Source: Longimicrobiales bacterium (lineage in GTDB: Bacteria > Gemmatimonadota > Gemmatimonadetes > Longimicrobiales > Gaopeijiaceae). Taken from it: a stretch of 64,000 nucleotides of DNA. Each line of letters begins with the position of its first letter. Within the stretch, counting starts at the first letter, position 1. The stretch spans positions 1,578,501-1,642,500 of the forward strand of contig OY282361.1 of NCBI GenBank assembly GCA_958295645.1, given 5' to 3'. Under the pieces are notes generated by a model, which was not told the DNA's origin, searched no databases, and saw only the letters and a list, made by a program, of their open reading frames with translations. Of this stretch, positions 44,004 to 52,403 are shown piece by piece. Position numbers and translations under genes: made by a program.

Positions 44004-44966
44004 TTACGCGACCCGGCCCTCTTGGCGGGCCTTCTCGTACGTGTGGAGGAAGTTGGTGAACCCCAGGTCGTAGTCGGAGAGGCCGTTTTGGCCCGTGAGC
44101 TTCATGCGCGAGTCGTAGAGGTCCCTCATCGCCCCGGTCAACCAGCCTTCGCGGGCGTCCGGCGGCCGCAGGCGCACGAAGTCCTCCAGCACCGGACCCG
44201 AAAGCGGAGTCTCGTCCAACAGGCGGCCGAAGCGCCGCGGGTCGCCGTCGTCCAGCACGCGCAGGTTGCGGTACGTGCGCTCGGCCAACGCGGCTTGGCG
44301 AAGGCGGGCGTCCTGCGAAGCGGAGAGCGCCAAGTAGGCCAGAGCCTGGGCCTCCAGCTCTTTGTAGTAGCCCTTCCTGTGGCAGAACTCGTGCGCCAGG
44401 AGATGGGCATCGAAGACGCCCGTGCTGCGGAAAACGGCGATGTCGCCCGAGAGCACGTCGCAGCTGCCGGCGGCGAAGGGAACCAGGAATCGCGCCAGCG
44501 TGAGTTCCCGCACCTCGCTGCTCGTCTCCACGCGCTGGCCCGTGATTCCCGCGATGTAAGAGGTCAGCCGCTCGTTCACATCGGCCGCCAGTTCGCTCCG
44601 CCGTGCTTCGACCGGTTCGTAGACGTCCATCAGCTCTTCCGCGCAACGCATTGCGTCCGCACGCCTCTCGGACTCGGACATTTCGTCCATGTGGTCCACG
44701 CCGGCCGCGAAGGTCGCCAAGAAGTCGATCTTCCTGACGCCCCGCCGCGCCGCCCAGTCGCCCGCTGCGCTGCCCAGGTACGCCCCCGCCGCAACGGCCT
44801 GAAGCACGCGCCCCGGCAACGTCGCCCCCATCAACAGCCGCGACGCCAGAGGCGCCGCGAACATCACGTCGGTCAGCGACACTGGCGAGTAGGTCGCGCT
44901 GTTGGGTATGCGGATGGTCTCCATGTCTCCGATCTCGTGTCCCCAATATGACGTGTCCACACGCAC
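44004..44966 (-). CDS. Predicted HExxH zinc metalloprotease, membrane-associated
   Basis: A 320-residue protein. Near the N-terminus a hydrophobic stretch (LPGRVLQAVAAGAYLGSAAG) may bind membrane. The zinc motif HEFCH (in AHEFCHRKGYYKELEAQALAYL) has a following glutamate that could be the third ligand. This layout resembles DUF3810-type metallopeptidases. GTG 44966 has GAGGA about 9 nt upstream; ATG 44924 (METIRIPN) is an alternative. Substrate unknown. It lies 19 nt before the membrane protein, so it may share its transcript. Confidence 0.68.
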   Translation of the reverse strand: MRVDTSYWGHEIGDMETIRIPNSATYSPVSLTDVMFAAPLASRLLMGATLPGRVLQAVAAGAYLGSAAGDWAARRGVRKIDFLATFAAGVDHMDEMSESERRADAMRCAEELMDVYEPVEARRSELAADVNERLTSYIAGITGQRVETSSEVRELTLARFLVPFAAGSCDVLSGDIAVFRSTGVFDAHLLAHEFCHRKGYYKELEAQALAYLALSASQDARLRQAALAERTYRNLRVLDDGDPRRFGRLLDETPLSGPVLEDFVRLRPPDAREGWLTGAMRDLYDSRMKLTGQNGLSDYDLGFTNFLHTYEKARQEGRVA

Positions 44967-45558
44967 GCGGGTTTCCTCACAGGCGCTTCAGTACGCCCCG
45001 GCCTGGCGACGAACGAACAGGCAACCAAAGACCAAGAGAAGCAACGATGGGAAACCTAACCACGGTGCGACCAACCGGACGGCGATGCAGATGAACGGAC
45101 GGCCGGCACCTGACGGAGGCGGACGCGGACGCGCCGGAGAACACACCGTCCGATGCGGCAAGACAGGTCAAGCAGTCTCCCTTCCGCCGACGCGGCGCCA
45201 CCATGCATGATGCGCTGGGGCCCATCGCCAAACGCGGCGACTGGTGGCTCCGGAATGGGATCGGGGCCTGCCAGGGGGCCGGATTCTCGAAGTCATGGCG
45301 GGAAGTCGTGGCGGGAGCGACTGGCGGCACTACCTTGAGGAGGGTTCGGAGGAGGTTCGGGCTAGGAGGGCTTCGGCCTCTGCGCCAGGAGGGCTTCGGC
45401 GAGACTCTGGAACGCCGACAGCGCCTGCGAGAAACCTTGCGCCCGTTTGGACGTAAGGTGTTGGAAGGGTCGGGAGTTGCGCCCCGGCGCCGGGAGAGCC
45501 GCGCCAAGGGTGGAGTCGCCCACCCTCGGCGGGAACGCCGCGGAAGGAGGAGGCGGGA
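44967..45558. other. 592-nt stretch without a convincing gene
   Basis: No frame here has a recognisable domain or a good start. A 14-bp direct repeat (AGGAGGGCTTCGGC) occurs at 45364-45377 and 45387-45400, and the segment from 45280 on is rich in GGCGGGA/GGAGG strings. It must hold promoters for the genes on either side, but none could be placed with confidence. Confidence 0.6.
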
Positions 45559-46656
45559 ATGGGCAACCCACGACAGGCGCGTCAGGTGGACGTGGCACGC
45601 GAGCCGGGGCGGGCGGGTGGAAGGCGCTGGGTTCGGGCGGCGACGCTGGCTCTCGCGGCGGCATTGGACGTTCTCGGCGTCGGGCCGGGCGAGGCGCCGT
45701 GGTGGGAGAACGGGACGGCCGAACCAGGCCACGGGGACCTCCTCGCGGCCATGGCCGTTCAGGAAAGGCACAATCAGGATCTGCTGGGCCTTCCGGGCGT
45801 GGCAGGCACGGCGGTCGCCTTCGGGCCCAGCGGGCGCCCGGTCCTCAAGGTGTTCCTTGCGGCGCCCGGCGCGGCGGCGATTCCCGCGAGCTTCGACGGA
45901 TATGCCGTGATCACGGAGGTCACGGGGCCGTTTCGCTCGCTGGACGGCGGCGAGGCCGAATCCACCGATCCAAGACAGTCCTTCCCCCGTCCGGTGCCGA
46001 TCGGCGTGTCGGCGGGCCAAGTGGACGTGACCGCCGGCACCATCGGTGCGCGGGTGCGGTCCGGCGGCGAGGTCTTCGCTCTCAGCAACAACCACGTCTT
46101 CGCCAACAAGAACGCGGCAACTCGGGGCGACCCCATAGTCCAACCGGGCCGAATCGACGGCGGCGCCGCCCCCGCCGACGCCATCGGACGCCTCCACGAC
46201 TTCGAGCCGATCCGGTTCTGCCGACCGTTTCCGGCCTGCCCCGACAATCGCATCGACGCGGCCGTCGCGACCACGACGACGGCCCAGTTGGGCAACAGCA
46301 CTCCGCCCGAGGGATACGGCGTCCCACGAACCGAGACCGCGGTTCCCAGAATCGGCATGGAGGTCCAGAAGTACGGCCGCACTACGGGCCACACCACGGC
46401 GCGGATCACCGGCCTCAACGCCACCATCAACGTCGGCTTCCGCGACGGCACGGCGCGCTTCTCGGGGCAGATCGTCATCGGGCGAGGCGGCTTCTCCGGC
46501 CCGGGCGACTCGGGATCGCTCATCGTGACCGCAGGCCCCGCCGGACAAAGCCGGCGTCCGGTGGGCCTTCTGTTCGCCGGAAGCGACACGAGCACGCTCG
46601 CCAATCCCATCGGGGCCGTGCTGGATCGCTTCGGCGTGGCGATCGACGGCAACTGA
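45559..46656 (+). CDS. Trypsin-fold serine protease with N-terminal domain
   Basis: A 365-residue protein. A hydrophobic stretch (VRAATLALAAALDVLGV, 25-41) may be a signal or anchor. Residues 65-125 form a small domain (GLPGVAGTAVAFG to VITEVTGPF). The protease domain has H179 in LSNNHVF, D233 in NRIDAAVA and S318 in GPGDSGSL, in the order of the chymotrypsin triad. The spacing and the NNHVF/GDSGS pattern resemble Nal1-type and related bacterial S1-like peptidases. AAGGAGG lies 8 nt before ATG 45559. The following gene is a solo copy of its N-terminal domain. Confidence 0.82.
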   Translation: MGNPRQARQVDVAREPGRAGGRRWVRAATLALAAALDVLGVGPGEAPWWENGTAEPGHGDLLAAMAVQERHNQDLLGLPGVAGTAVAFGPSGRPVLKVFLAAPGAAAIPASFDGYAVITEVTGPFRSLDGGEAESTDPRQSFPRPVPIGVSAGQVDVTAGTIGARVRSGGEVFALSNNHVFANKNAATRGDPIVQPGRIDGGAAPADAIGRLHDFEPIRFCRPFPACPDNRIDAAVATTTTAQLGNSTPPEGYGVPRTETAVPRIGMEVQKYGRTTGHTTARITGLNATINVGFRDGTARFSGQIVIGRGGFSGPGDSGSLIVTAGPAGQSRRPVGLLFAGSDTSTLANPIGAVLDRFGVAIDGN

Positions 46657-46668
46657 GGCGGTCTGCCC

Positions 46669-46884
46669 GTGTCCGTGTCCGTCGAGCAGGCTCAGGCCCG
46701 TGTCACGCGGGCGGTGATCGGCCTACCCGGCGTGGCGGGCACTGCCGTCGGCCTGTCGGAAGGCAAGCCTTGCGTCACGATTCTGATTGAGAGCGACGAC
46801 CCGGCTCTGCGTGCGAGACTGCCGCGCTCCGAGGCCGGCTTCGCCGTGCGGGTCGAGGTGACCGGGCCATTCGGCTCGAGGTGA
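46669..46884 (+). CDS. Stand-alone copy of the protease N-terminal domain
   Basis: A 71-residue protein, GTG start 12 nt after the protease stop. It carries GLPGVAGTAVGLSEGKPCV and ends VRVEVTGPFGSR, matching residues about 77-125 of the protease just upstream, both in the first strand and in the VEVTGPF strand. It has no signal peptide. Stand-alone copies of protease pro-regions often act as inhibitors or folding helpers; that role is a guess here. Confidence 0.72.
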   Translation: MSVSVEQAQARVTRAVIGLPGVAGTAVGLSEGKPCVTILIESDDPALRARLPRSEAGFAVRVEVTGPFGSR

Positions 46885-47018
46885 CCACGAGACCCGAAGC
46901 GACCACGAGGCCCGAGGCGGCGACCGCCAGCCGCCCCGCCAAGCCTAGCCCGCCAACCGGCTTTACCTTAGGTGATACGTTGCCGGTCCAGTAGTCCCAC
47001 CAGTCCAGGAAGTCCAAA

Positions 47019-49472
47019 ATGTCTGTTGCCCGTCGTCGAACCGCCAACTCGATCCTCTGCGTCGCCGGCGCTCTTGCCGCCTTCTCCGCCGCTGCCGAGG
47101 CGCAGACGATCTCGCGCCCCAGCCAGCAGGCGTTCGTTTCCAGTGCGCGCGCCGCCTTCGGAACGAGCATCGCCGTGGACGGCAGCCGGCTCTTCGTGGG
47201 AAGGCCGGGCGACGTGGCGCTGTTCCCCATGCCGCTGAACCGCCAGGGCGCGGTGCACGTCTTCGAGCTGGACGGCGATGGTGCGTGGGCGTGGGCGGGA
47301 AGGCTCGCGGAGGAGACCGCGGGACCGGGGTCCGGCTTCGGGAGCGCGCTGGCGGCCGCCGAAGGGGTGTTGGTGGTCGGGGCGCCGCAAGAGGGGCCGG
47401 GGGTGGCGTACGCCTACGATGGAGGCGGCGGAGAGGCCGGGTCGCAGGGGCCGGTCCAGCGCCTCGAGTGGAGCGGCGCGGAAGCTGGAGCGCGATTCGG
47501 AGCGTCCGTGGCCACGGACGGCGCCGTCGTGCTGGTCGGAGCGCCGGGGGCTGGCAGCGGGGCCGGCGCCGTGGTCTGGTTCGAGCGAACGGAAGGCGGC
47601 GAGTGGATGGAAGCGGGCGTCCTGGAGGGCGCTGGCGACGCCTTCGGCTCCTCCGTGGCCGTCGAGGGCGGCTTGGCGGTCGTGGGCGCGCCCGGCATGA
47701 GCCTCTTCGACCTGCAGAACTCCGGAGGGCCGCCGCCGCCGGGATCGGCCCGCCTCTTCCGCCGGGCGGACGGCAGTTGGACTCCGGCCGGAGACTTGGC
47801 GCCGCCGACTCCGGCTCCCGCGCTCATGGGGTCGGCGGTCGCGGTTTCGGGCGGCACGGCCTTCGTGGGCGCGCCGCTCGCGGAACAGTTCGCGGGAGCC
47901 GTCTACGCGTTCAGCGAGACAGCCGAAGAGTGGACGCTCGCCGGCACGATCAAGCCGTCCGCGCCCGAGCAGGGATCGATGTTCGGCCTGGCCTTGGCCG
48001 CCGCCGGGGCGGAAGTCGTGGTCGGCGCACCGCTGGCCAAGGGACAACTCGGCGAGGGCTACGCGTTCCGCCGCGACGATATGGGCGAATGGAGCCAGAC
48101 GGCGACCTTCGGACCCGGATCCCAGTTCTACTTCTACGGCATGGCGGTGGCCGTGGAGGAGGACTTTGCGTTTCTGGGCGCGCCCGGCGCCGCGTTCTTC
48201 GAGGGAGCCGGGTTCGTGTTCCGGCGCAGCGCCGACGGATGGGATCTCCAAGGCGAGATCGTCGACGAGGGCGAAGAGGCGGTGGCGTTGACCGGCGGCG
48301 AGCGCGAGTGCGAGGGCGGCGCCGTGGAGGGATTCGGCTGCAGCGAGGTGGACTTGGTGTCGTTCATGCCGGTTGGGGCGCTCGGGGGCGACCGGGGGAT
48401 GGTCGCCAACGACCTCTGGGGCTGGACCGATTCGCAGACCGGCCGCGAGTACGCGGTGATCGGGCGGGCCGACGCCACGGCCTTCGTCGACTTGGGCGAT
48501 CCGGCCAATCCCGTCTACCTGGGCGAGCTGCCCCATGCCGAGGCCGGGACCGCCAGCCTCTGGCGGGACGTGAAGGTCTACGCCGACCACGCCTTCATTG
48601 TGTCGGACAACGCGGGGGCGCACGGAATGCAGGTGTTCGACCTGACCCAGCTGCGCGACGTCGAGTCGCCACCCGTGGAGTTCGAGCAGACGTCGCACTA
48701 CGACGGCATCAACTCGGCGCACAACGTCGTGATCAACGAGGAAACCGGCTTCGCCTACGCCGTCGGCAGCTCGGGCGGAGGCGAGACCTGCGGCGGCGGA
48801 CTCCACATGATCGACGTGCGCGACCCGGCGAATCCGACTTTCGCGGGTTGCTTCGCGGACGAAGGCACGGGCCGAACGGGCACCGGCTACAGCCACGACG
48901 CGCAGTGCGTCGACTACCAAGGACCCGACGAAGAACACCGGGGGCGCGAGATATGCTTCGGCGCCAACGAAACCGCCTTGTCGGTCGCCGACGTGACCGA
49001 CAAGGAGAATCCCGTCTCCCTCGCCACGGCTTCCTATCCCAACATCGGCTACGTCCACCAGGGATGGCTCACCGACGACCAGAGCTACTTCTACGTGAAC
49101 GACGAGCTGGACGAACTCGGCGGCGAAGTCTCCAAGACCCGCACGCTGGTCTGGGACGTTCGCGACTTGGACGACCCCGTGCTGGTCAAGGAGCACTTCG
49201 GCGTTACCGCTTCGTCGGACCACAACCTGTACGTGCGCGGCGACTTCATGTACCAGGCCAACTACACGAGCGGCCTGCGCGTCCTGGACATCTCGAACCC
49301 GGAGGAGCCGGAGGAAGTCGGCTACTTCGACACGGTGTCCCAAGGCGAGGACGGACCGGGATTCGCCGGCGCCTGGAGCGTCTATCCCTACTTCGAGAGC
49401 GGCATCCTCATCGTGTCGAGCATGAAGGAAGGCCTCTTCGTGCTGCGGAAGAGCCCGCCGCGGGTGTCTTGA
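47019..49472 (+). CDS. Secreted choice-of-anchor B propeller protein
   Basis: An 817-residue exported protein (signal SILCVAGALAAFSAAAEAQ). The first half has FG-GAP-like repeats (ASVATDGAVVLVGAPGAGSG, SAVAVSGGTAFVGAPLAEQ, LALAAAGAEVVVGAPLAKG). The second half, from about residue 445, is the choice-of-anchor B domain (ANDLWGWTDSQTGREYAVIG, HNVVINEETGFAYAVGSSG, GYSHDAQCVDYQGPDEEH). Such proteins are surface-exposed in related phyla; function unknown. AGGAA precedes the ATG. Confidence 0.88.
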   Translation: MSVARRRTANSILCVAGALAAFSAAAEAQTISRPSQQAFVSSARAAFGTSIAVDGSRLFVGRPGDVALFPMPLNRQGAVHVFELDGDGAWAWAGRLAEETAGPGSGFGSALAAAEGVLVVGAPQEGPGVAYAYDGGGGEAGSQGPVQRLEWSGAEAGARFGASVATDGAVVLVGAPGAGSGAGAVVWFERTEGGEWMEAGVLEGAGDAFGSSVAVEGGLAVVGAPGMSLFDLQNSGGPPPPGSARLFRRADGSWTPAGDLAPPTPAPALMGSAVAVSGGTAFVGAPLAEQFAGAVYAFSETAEEWTLAGTIKPSAPEQGSMFGLALAAAGAEVVVGAPLAKGQLGEGYAFRRDDMGEWSQTATFGPGSQFYFYGMAVAVEEDFAFLGAPGAAFFEGAGFVFRRSADGWDLQGEIVDEGEEAVALTGGERECEGGAVEGFGCSEVDLVSFMPVGALGGDRGMVANDLWGWTDSQTGREYAVIGRADATAFVDLGDPANPVYLGELPHAEAGTASLWRDVKVYADHAFIVSDNAGAHGMQVFDLTQLRDVESPPVEFEQTSHYDGINSAHNVVINEETGFAYAVGSSGGGETCGGGLHMIDVRDPANPTFAGCFADEGTGRTGTGYSHDAQCVDYQGPDEEHRGREICFGANETALSVADVTDKENPVSLATASYPNIGYVHQGWLTDDQSYFYVNDELDELGGEVSKTRTLVWDVRDLDDPVLVKEHFGVTASSDHNLYVRGDFMYQANYTSGLRVLDISNPEEPEEVGYFDTVSQGEDGPGFAGAWSVYPYFESGILIVSSMKEGLFVLRKSPPRVS

Positions 49473-49488
49473 GCCTCCGCGAGGAAGG

Positions 49489-50349
49489 TCACCCAGGGGC
49501 GACTTGGGGGGCCTTGCCTTCTCGAAAGGACTGCGTGGCGACGGTCACGGGCCAGTCGTAGGCGCGAGAGATGTTGGCGGCTGTGACGACTTCGGCCGGC
49601 GGCCCTTCGGCGGTCTCCGCACCGTCCTTCAGGAGCAGGATTCGGTCGCCGAAGCGGGTCGCGAGATTGAGATTGTGGGTCACGATCAGGACGGCCACGC
49701 GGTCGTCGTCGGCCAGGGCGCGGAGGAGGCGAAAGATCGCCATCTCGTAGCGCATGTCGAGCGCGGCGGTCGGCTCGTCGACGACGAGGACCTTGGGTTG
49801 CTGGGCCAGGGCGCGGGCGATTCGCGTGCGTTGCTGCTCACCGCCCGACAGGGTCTGGAAGGGGCGGTCGGCGAAAGCCTCCAAGCCGCATCGCGAGAGA
49901 GCGACGGCAATGGCCTGGGCGTCTTCAGGGCGTTCGCGCCGCCAGGGTCCCAGATGCGGATAGCGTCCCATCGACACCAAGCTGCGGACGGTCATCGGAA
50001 ACGGGACGTGCTCGCTCTGGGGCACGACGGCCAGTCGCCGAGCCAGGTCGCGCGGGCTCCATTGGCTCAACGGCACGCCCTCGTAGGAGACGCTTCCCGA
50101 GTCCGGCGCCAAGCTGCCGGCGAGCAGCTTGACCAGGGTGGACTTGCCGGATCCGTTGGGTCCGATGAGGGCGCACACGGAAGCCGGGCCGACTCGAACG
50201 GAGACGTGGCGGATCGCGTCGCGCGTCGCCCCCTTGTAGCGACAGACGAGCCCGGTTCCCTCGAGGAGGACGCGATCCGCCTCGCCCGACGAGCGGCCGA
50301 GAGAACCGGAGGAGCCGACCGCGTGGCCCGGCGGCGGCGGCTCTGTCAC
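49489..50349 (-). CDS. ABC transporter ATPase (FecE/BtuD-like)
   Basis: A 286-residue ATPase. Walker A GPNGSGKS (63-70), LSGGEQQRTRIARAL and VLVVDEPTAALD are intact, with the Q-loop region PQSEHVPFPMTV typical of siderophore, haem or cobalamin importers. The GTG start overlaps the permease stop as GTGA. Last gene of the metal-uptake operon. Confidence 0.92.
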   Translation of the reverse strand: MTEPPPPGHAVGSSGSLGRSSGEADRVLLEGTGLVCRYKGATRDAIRHVSVRVGPASVCALIGPNGSGKSTLVKLLAGSLAPDSGSVSYEGVPLSQWSPRDLARRLAVVPQSEHVPFPMTVRSLVSMGRYPHLGPWRRERPEDAQAIAVALSRCGLEAFADRPFQTLSGGEQQRTRIARALAQQPKVLVVDEPTAALDMRYEMAIFRLLRALADDDRVAVLIVTHNLNLATRFGDRILLLKDGAETAEGPPAEVVTAANISRAYDWPVTVATQSFREGKAPQVAPG

Positions 50350-51332
50350 TTGCTGCTCCGGACCAGCAGGACGGCGAAGAGAGGGACGCCGATCAAGGCG
50401 GTGACGACGCCCGTCGGCAGCTCCGCGGGGGCAGCCACTGTGCGGGCGGCCGTGTCGGCCAGCACGAGAAAGGCGCCGCCCGCGAGCACGGAAGCCGGAA
50501 GGAGGAGCCGATGATCCGCGCCCCAGAGCATTCGCACGGCGTGCGGCACGATCAGCCCGACGAATCCGATCACGCCGGCGACGGACACCGACACGGCCAC
50601 GGCCAGCGAGGCCACCAAATAGCCCGCCAGCTTGATTCGGTGCACGGGCACCCCGAGGTAGCCCGCCGTCTCCTCGCCCGCCGCCACAAGGTCGAGCGGT
50701 CTGGACAACAATCCCAGCGCCAGCAGGCACGGCCCGAGGAACAGAGCGAGGCCGGCGATCTCGGCCAGGTCGGCCCGCGCTAGGCTGCCCATCGTCCAGA
50801 AGACGGCCGATCGGAAGGTCTCGGCGTCGGCCTCCATCGTCAGGAGCAACAGGATGACGGCGTTGAAGAACGCGCCGACGACGACCCCCGCGAGAAGAAG
50901 GACTCTCGTGTCCAGCGTGCGGCCGGCGGCCAGCGCGACGCGCAGCACGACGACCATCGCGACCAGTGCGCCCGCGAGCGCCCCCGCTTCCACGCCGACC
51001 GCGAAGGCTCCGGCGCCGAACACCATCATCCCCACCGCGCCCAACGCCGCCCCGGACGAAACCCCCAAGACGTACGGATCGGCCAGCGGGTTGCGGAGCA
51101 GCGCCTGAAACACGGCGCCCGCCGCCGCGAGCGCGCCGCCCACCAGCAACGCCAGCAAGACGCGCGGCAGACGAATGCCCAGTACCACCGCTCGTTGCGC
51201 CGGCTCGCCCTCGCCGAACGCGACCGCCACCGCGTCGGCGAACCCGACCGGCGCGGCGCCCACGCCCAGAGCGAACAGCGCCGAGGCGGCCGCAAGTCCC
51301 AGCAACAGCCCGAGGACGACGATCCGGCTCAC
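50346..51332 (-). CDS. ABC transporter permease (FecCD/BtuC family)
   Basis: A 328-residue polytopic protein of the FecCD fold. GIRLPRVLLALLVGGALAAAG, QALLRNPLADPYVLGVSSGA and VIGFVGLIVPHAVRMLWGADH are typical. One gene presumably forms the homodimer. It lies 87 nt after the binding-protein gene. Confidence 0.94.
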   Translation of the reverse strand: MSRIVVLGLLLGLAAASALFALGVGAAPVGFADAVAVAFGEGEPAQRAVVLGIRLPRVLLALLVGGALAAAGAVFQALLRNPLADPYVLGVSSGAALGAVGMMVFGAGAFAVGVEAGALAGALVAMVVVLRVALAAGRTLDTRVLLLAGVVVGAFFNAVILLLLTMEADAETFRSAVFWTMGSLARADLAEIAGLALFLGPCLLALGLLSRPLDLVAAGEETAGYLGVPVHRIKLAGYLVASLAVAVSVSVAGVIGFVGLIVPHAVRMLWGADHRLLLPASVLAGGAFLVLADTAARTVAAPAELPTGVVTALIGVPLFAVLLVRSSK

Positions 51333-51419
51333 CAGCGCCGCTCTTCGTGGGCCGGCGCGGCCCGCACGGGCTCGACCGGAAGTCGCAAGAGGACGCCTGG
51401 GTTCATCGACGCGGCCCCG

Positions 51420-52403
51420 TCAGCGCAACCGTTCGGCCAAGCGAACGGCCGCCTCTCCCATCCGGGGGCCGGGCCGCCCGAACAGGCTTGCGTCGACCGG
51501 CACGATTCGCCCGGCCAAGACCGCCGGCACCTCCGCCCAGCCCGCCTGCGCGGCGAAGTCGGCCCCCAGCCCCATGGCGCCTCCCCCCGCGGAGGGCACG
51601 ATCAGATAGCGCGGGTCGCGCCACACGACCTCTTCGAGGCTGACCTGGGGCCATTCGGCCTCCATGTCGCCGAACACGTTGGCCGCCCCCGCCGCCGCCA
51701 TGATCGAGTCCAGGAACGTGCCTCCTCCGGCGGTGACGGCGGGCGCACGCGACACTACGTACATGGCGGCGACGGGCTGTCGGCCGTCCCAGGACGCACG
51801 CGCCCGGGCCATCTGCGCGTCCACGGCCGAGATCACCGAGTCCGCCGCCCGCTCGAGACCCAGAAGCCGGCCCAGGTTGCGTGTCAAGCGCCGGAAGTCC
51901 GTGATCGTCTGGATGGCGGCCGCGTACGTCTCGATGCCGAGGTCGTCCAGGCGAGCCTCCAATCCCCCCCCTCCAGCGCTGGGCCAAAGGACGACCAAGC
52001 CGGGGTCGAGCTGCACAAGGAACTCCAAGCTGGGGTCGAGTCCGCCGCCGACGGATGGGAGACGGGCCAGTTCGGGTTGCTCGTCGTAGTCGGTGCGCGC
52101 CGCCAAGCGGCCGGATGCGCCCAGCGCCACCAGGGTCTCCGTGACCGACGGAATCAGGGAGACGATTCGGCTCCTGGGGACGGCGGGATCCAGCGCCCAG
52201 CCTCTGTCGTCCACCACGCCAGGGCCGACCGCATCATCCGCCTTGGGCTGGCCGGCGCTCGCGGTGCGGCCGCCTTGCTCGGTATTCGCGGCCTGCCCGG
52301 CGTCCCCGCTCTGCTCGGGGCCGCCGCCTTCCCCGGCACCGCAGGCTCCAGCCAGCAGGCAGAGGCCCAGGAAGACTCCGCCATGGCGCCGACGCCGGCT
52401 CAC
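51420..52403 (-). CDS. BtuF/FepB-like substrate-binding lipoprotein
   Basis: A 327-residue lipoprotein (lipobox LAGAC). A glycine/glutamate-rich linker is followed by the TroA-type fold: RIVSLIPSVTETLVALGASGRL, DPSLEFLVQLDPGLVVLWPSA and GTFLDSIMAAAGAANVFGD. The GTG start overlaps the feoB stop as GTGA. Ligand may be a siderophore-iron complex, haem or a corrinoid. Placement after feoAB favours iron, but that is inference. Confidence 0.88.
   Translation of the reverse strand: MSRRRRHGGVFLGLCLLAGACGAGEGGGPEQSGDAGQAANTEQGGRTASAGQPKADDAVGPGVVDDRGWALDPAVPRSRIVSLIPSVTETLVALGASGRLAARTDYDEQPELARLPSVGGGLDPSLEFLVQLDPGLVVLWPSAGGGGLEARLDDLGIETYAAAIQTITDFRRLTRNLGRLLGLERAADSVISAVDAQMARARASWDGRQPVAAMYVVSRAPAVTAGGGTFLDSIMAAAGAANVFGDMEAEWPQVSLEEVVWRDPRYLIVPSAGGGAMGLGADFAAQAGWAEVPAVLAGRIVPVDASLFGRPGPRMGEAAVRLAERLR

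Noticed and set aside
45362-45664. A 100-codon minus-strand frame whose end (LTSKRAQGFSQALSAFQSLAE) looks protein-like
   Set aside because: The first two thirds are proline-rich noise, the start overlaps the protease gene, and no ribosome-binding site or family was found.
46968-49343. A 791-codon minus-strand frame opposite the choice-of-anchor B gene
   Set aside because: Same reason: antisense shadow with no motif, while the plus-strand frame has a signal peptide and clear repeats.
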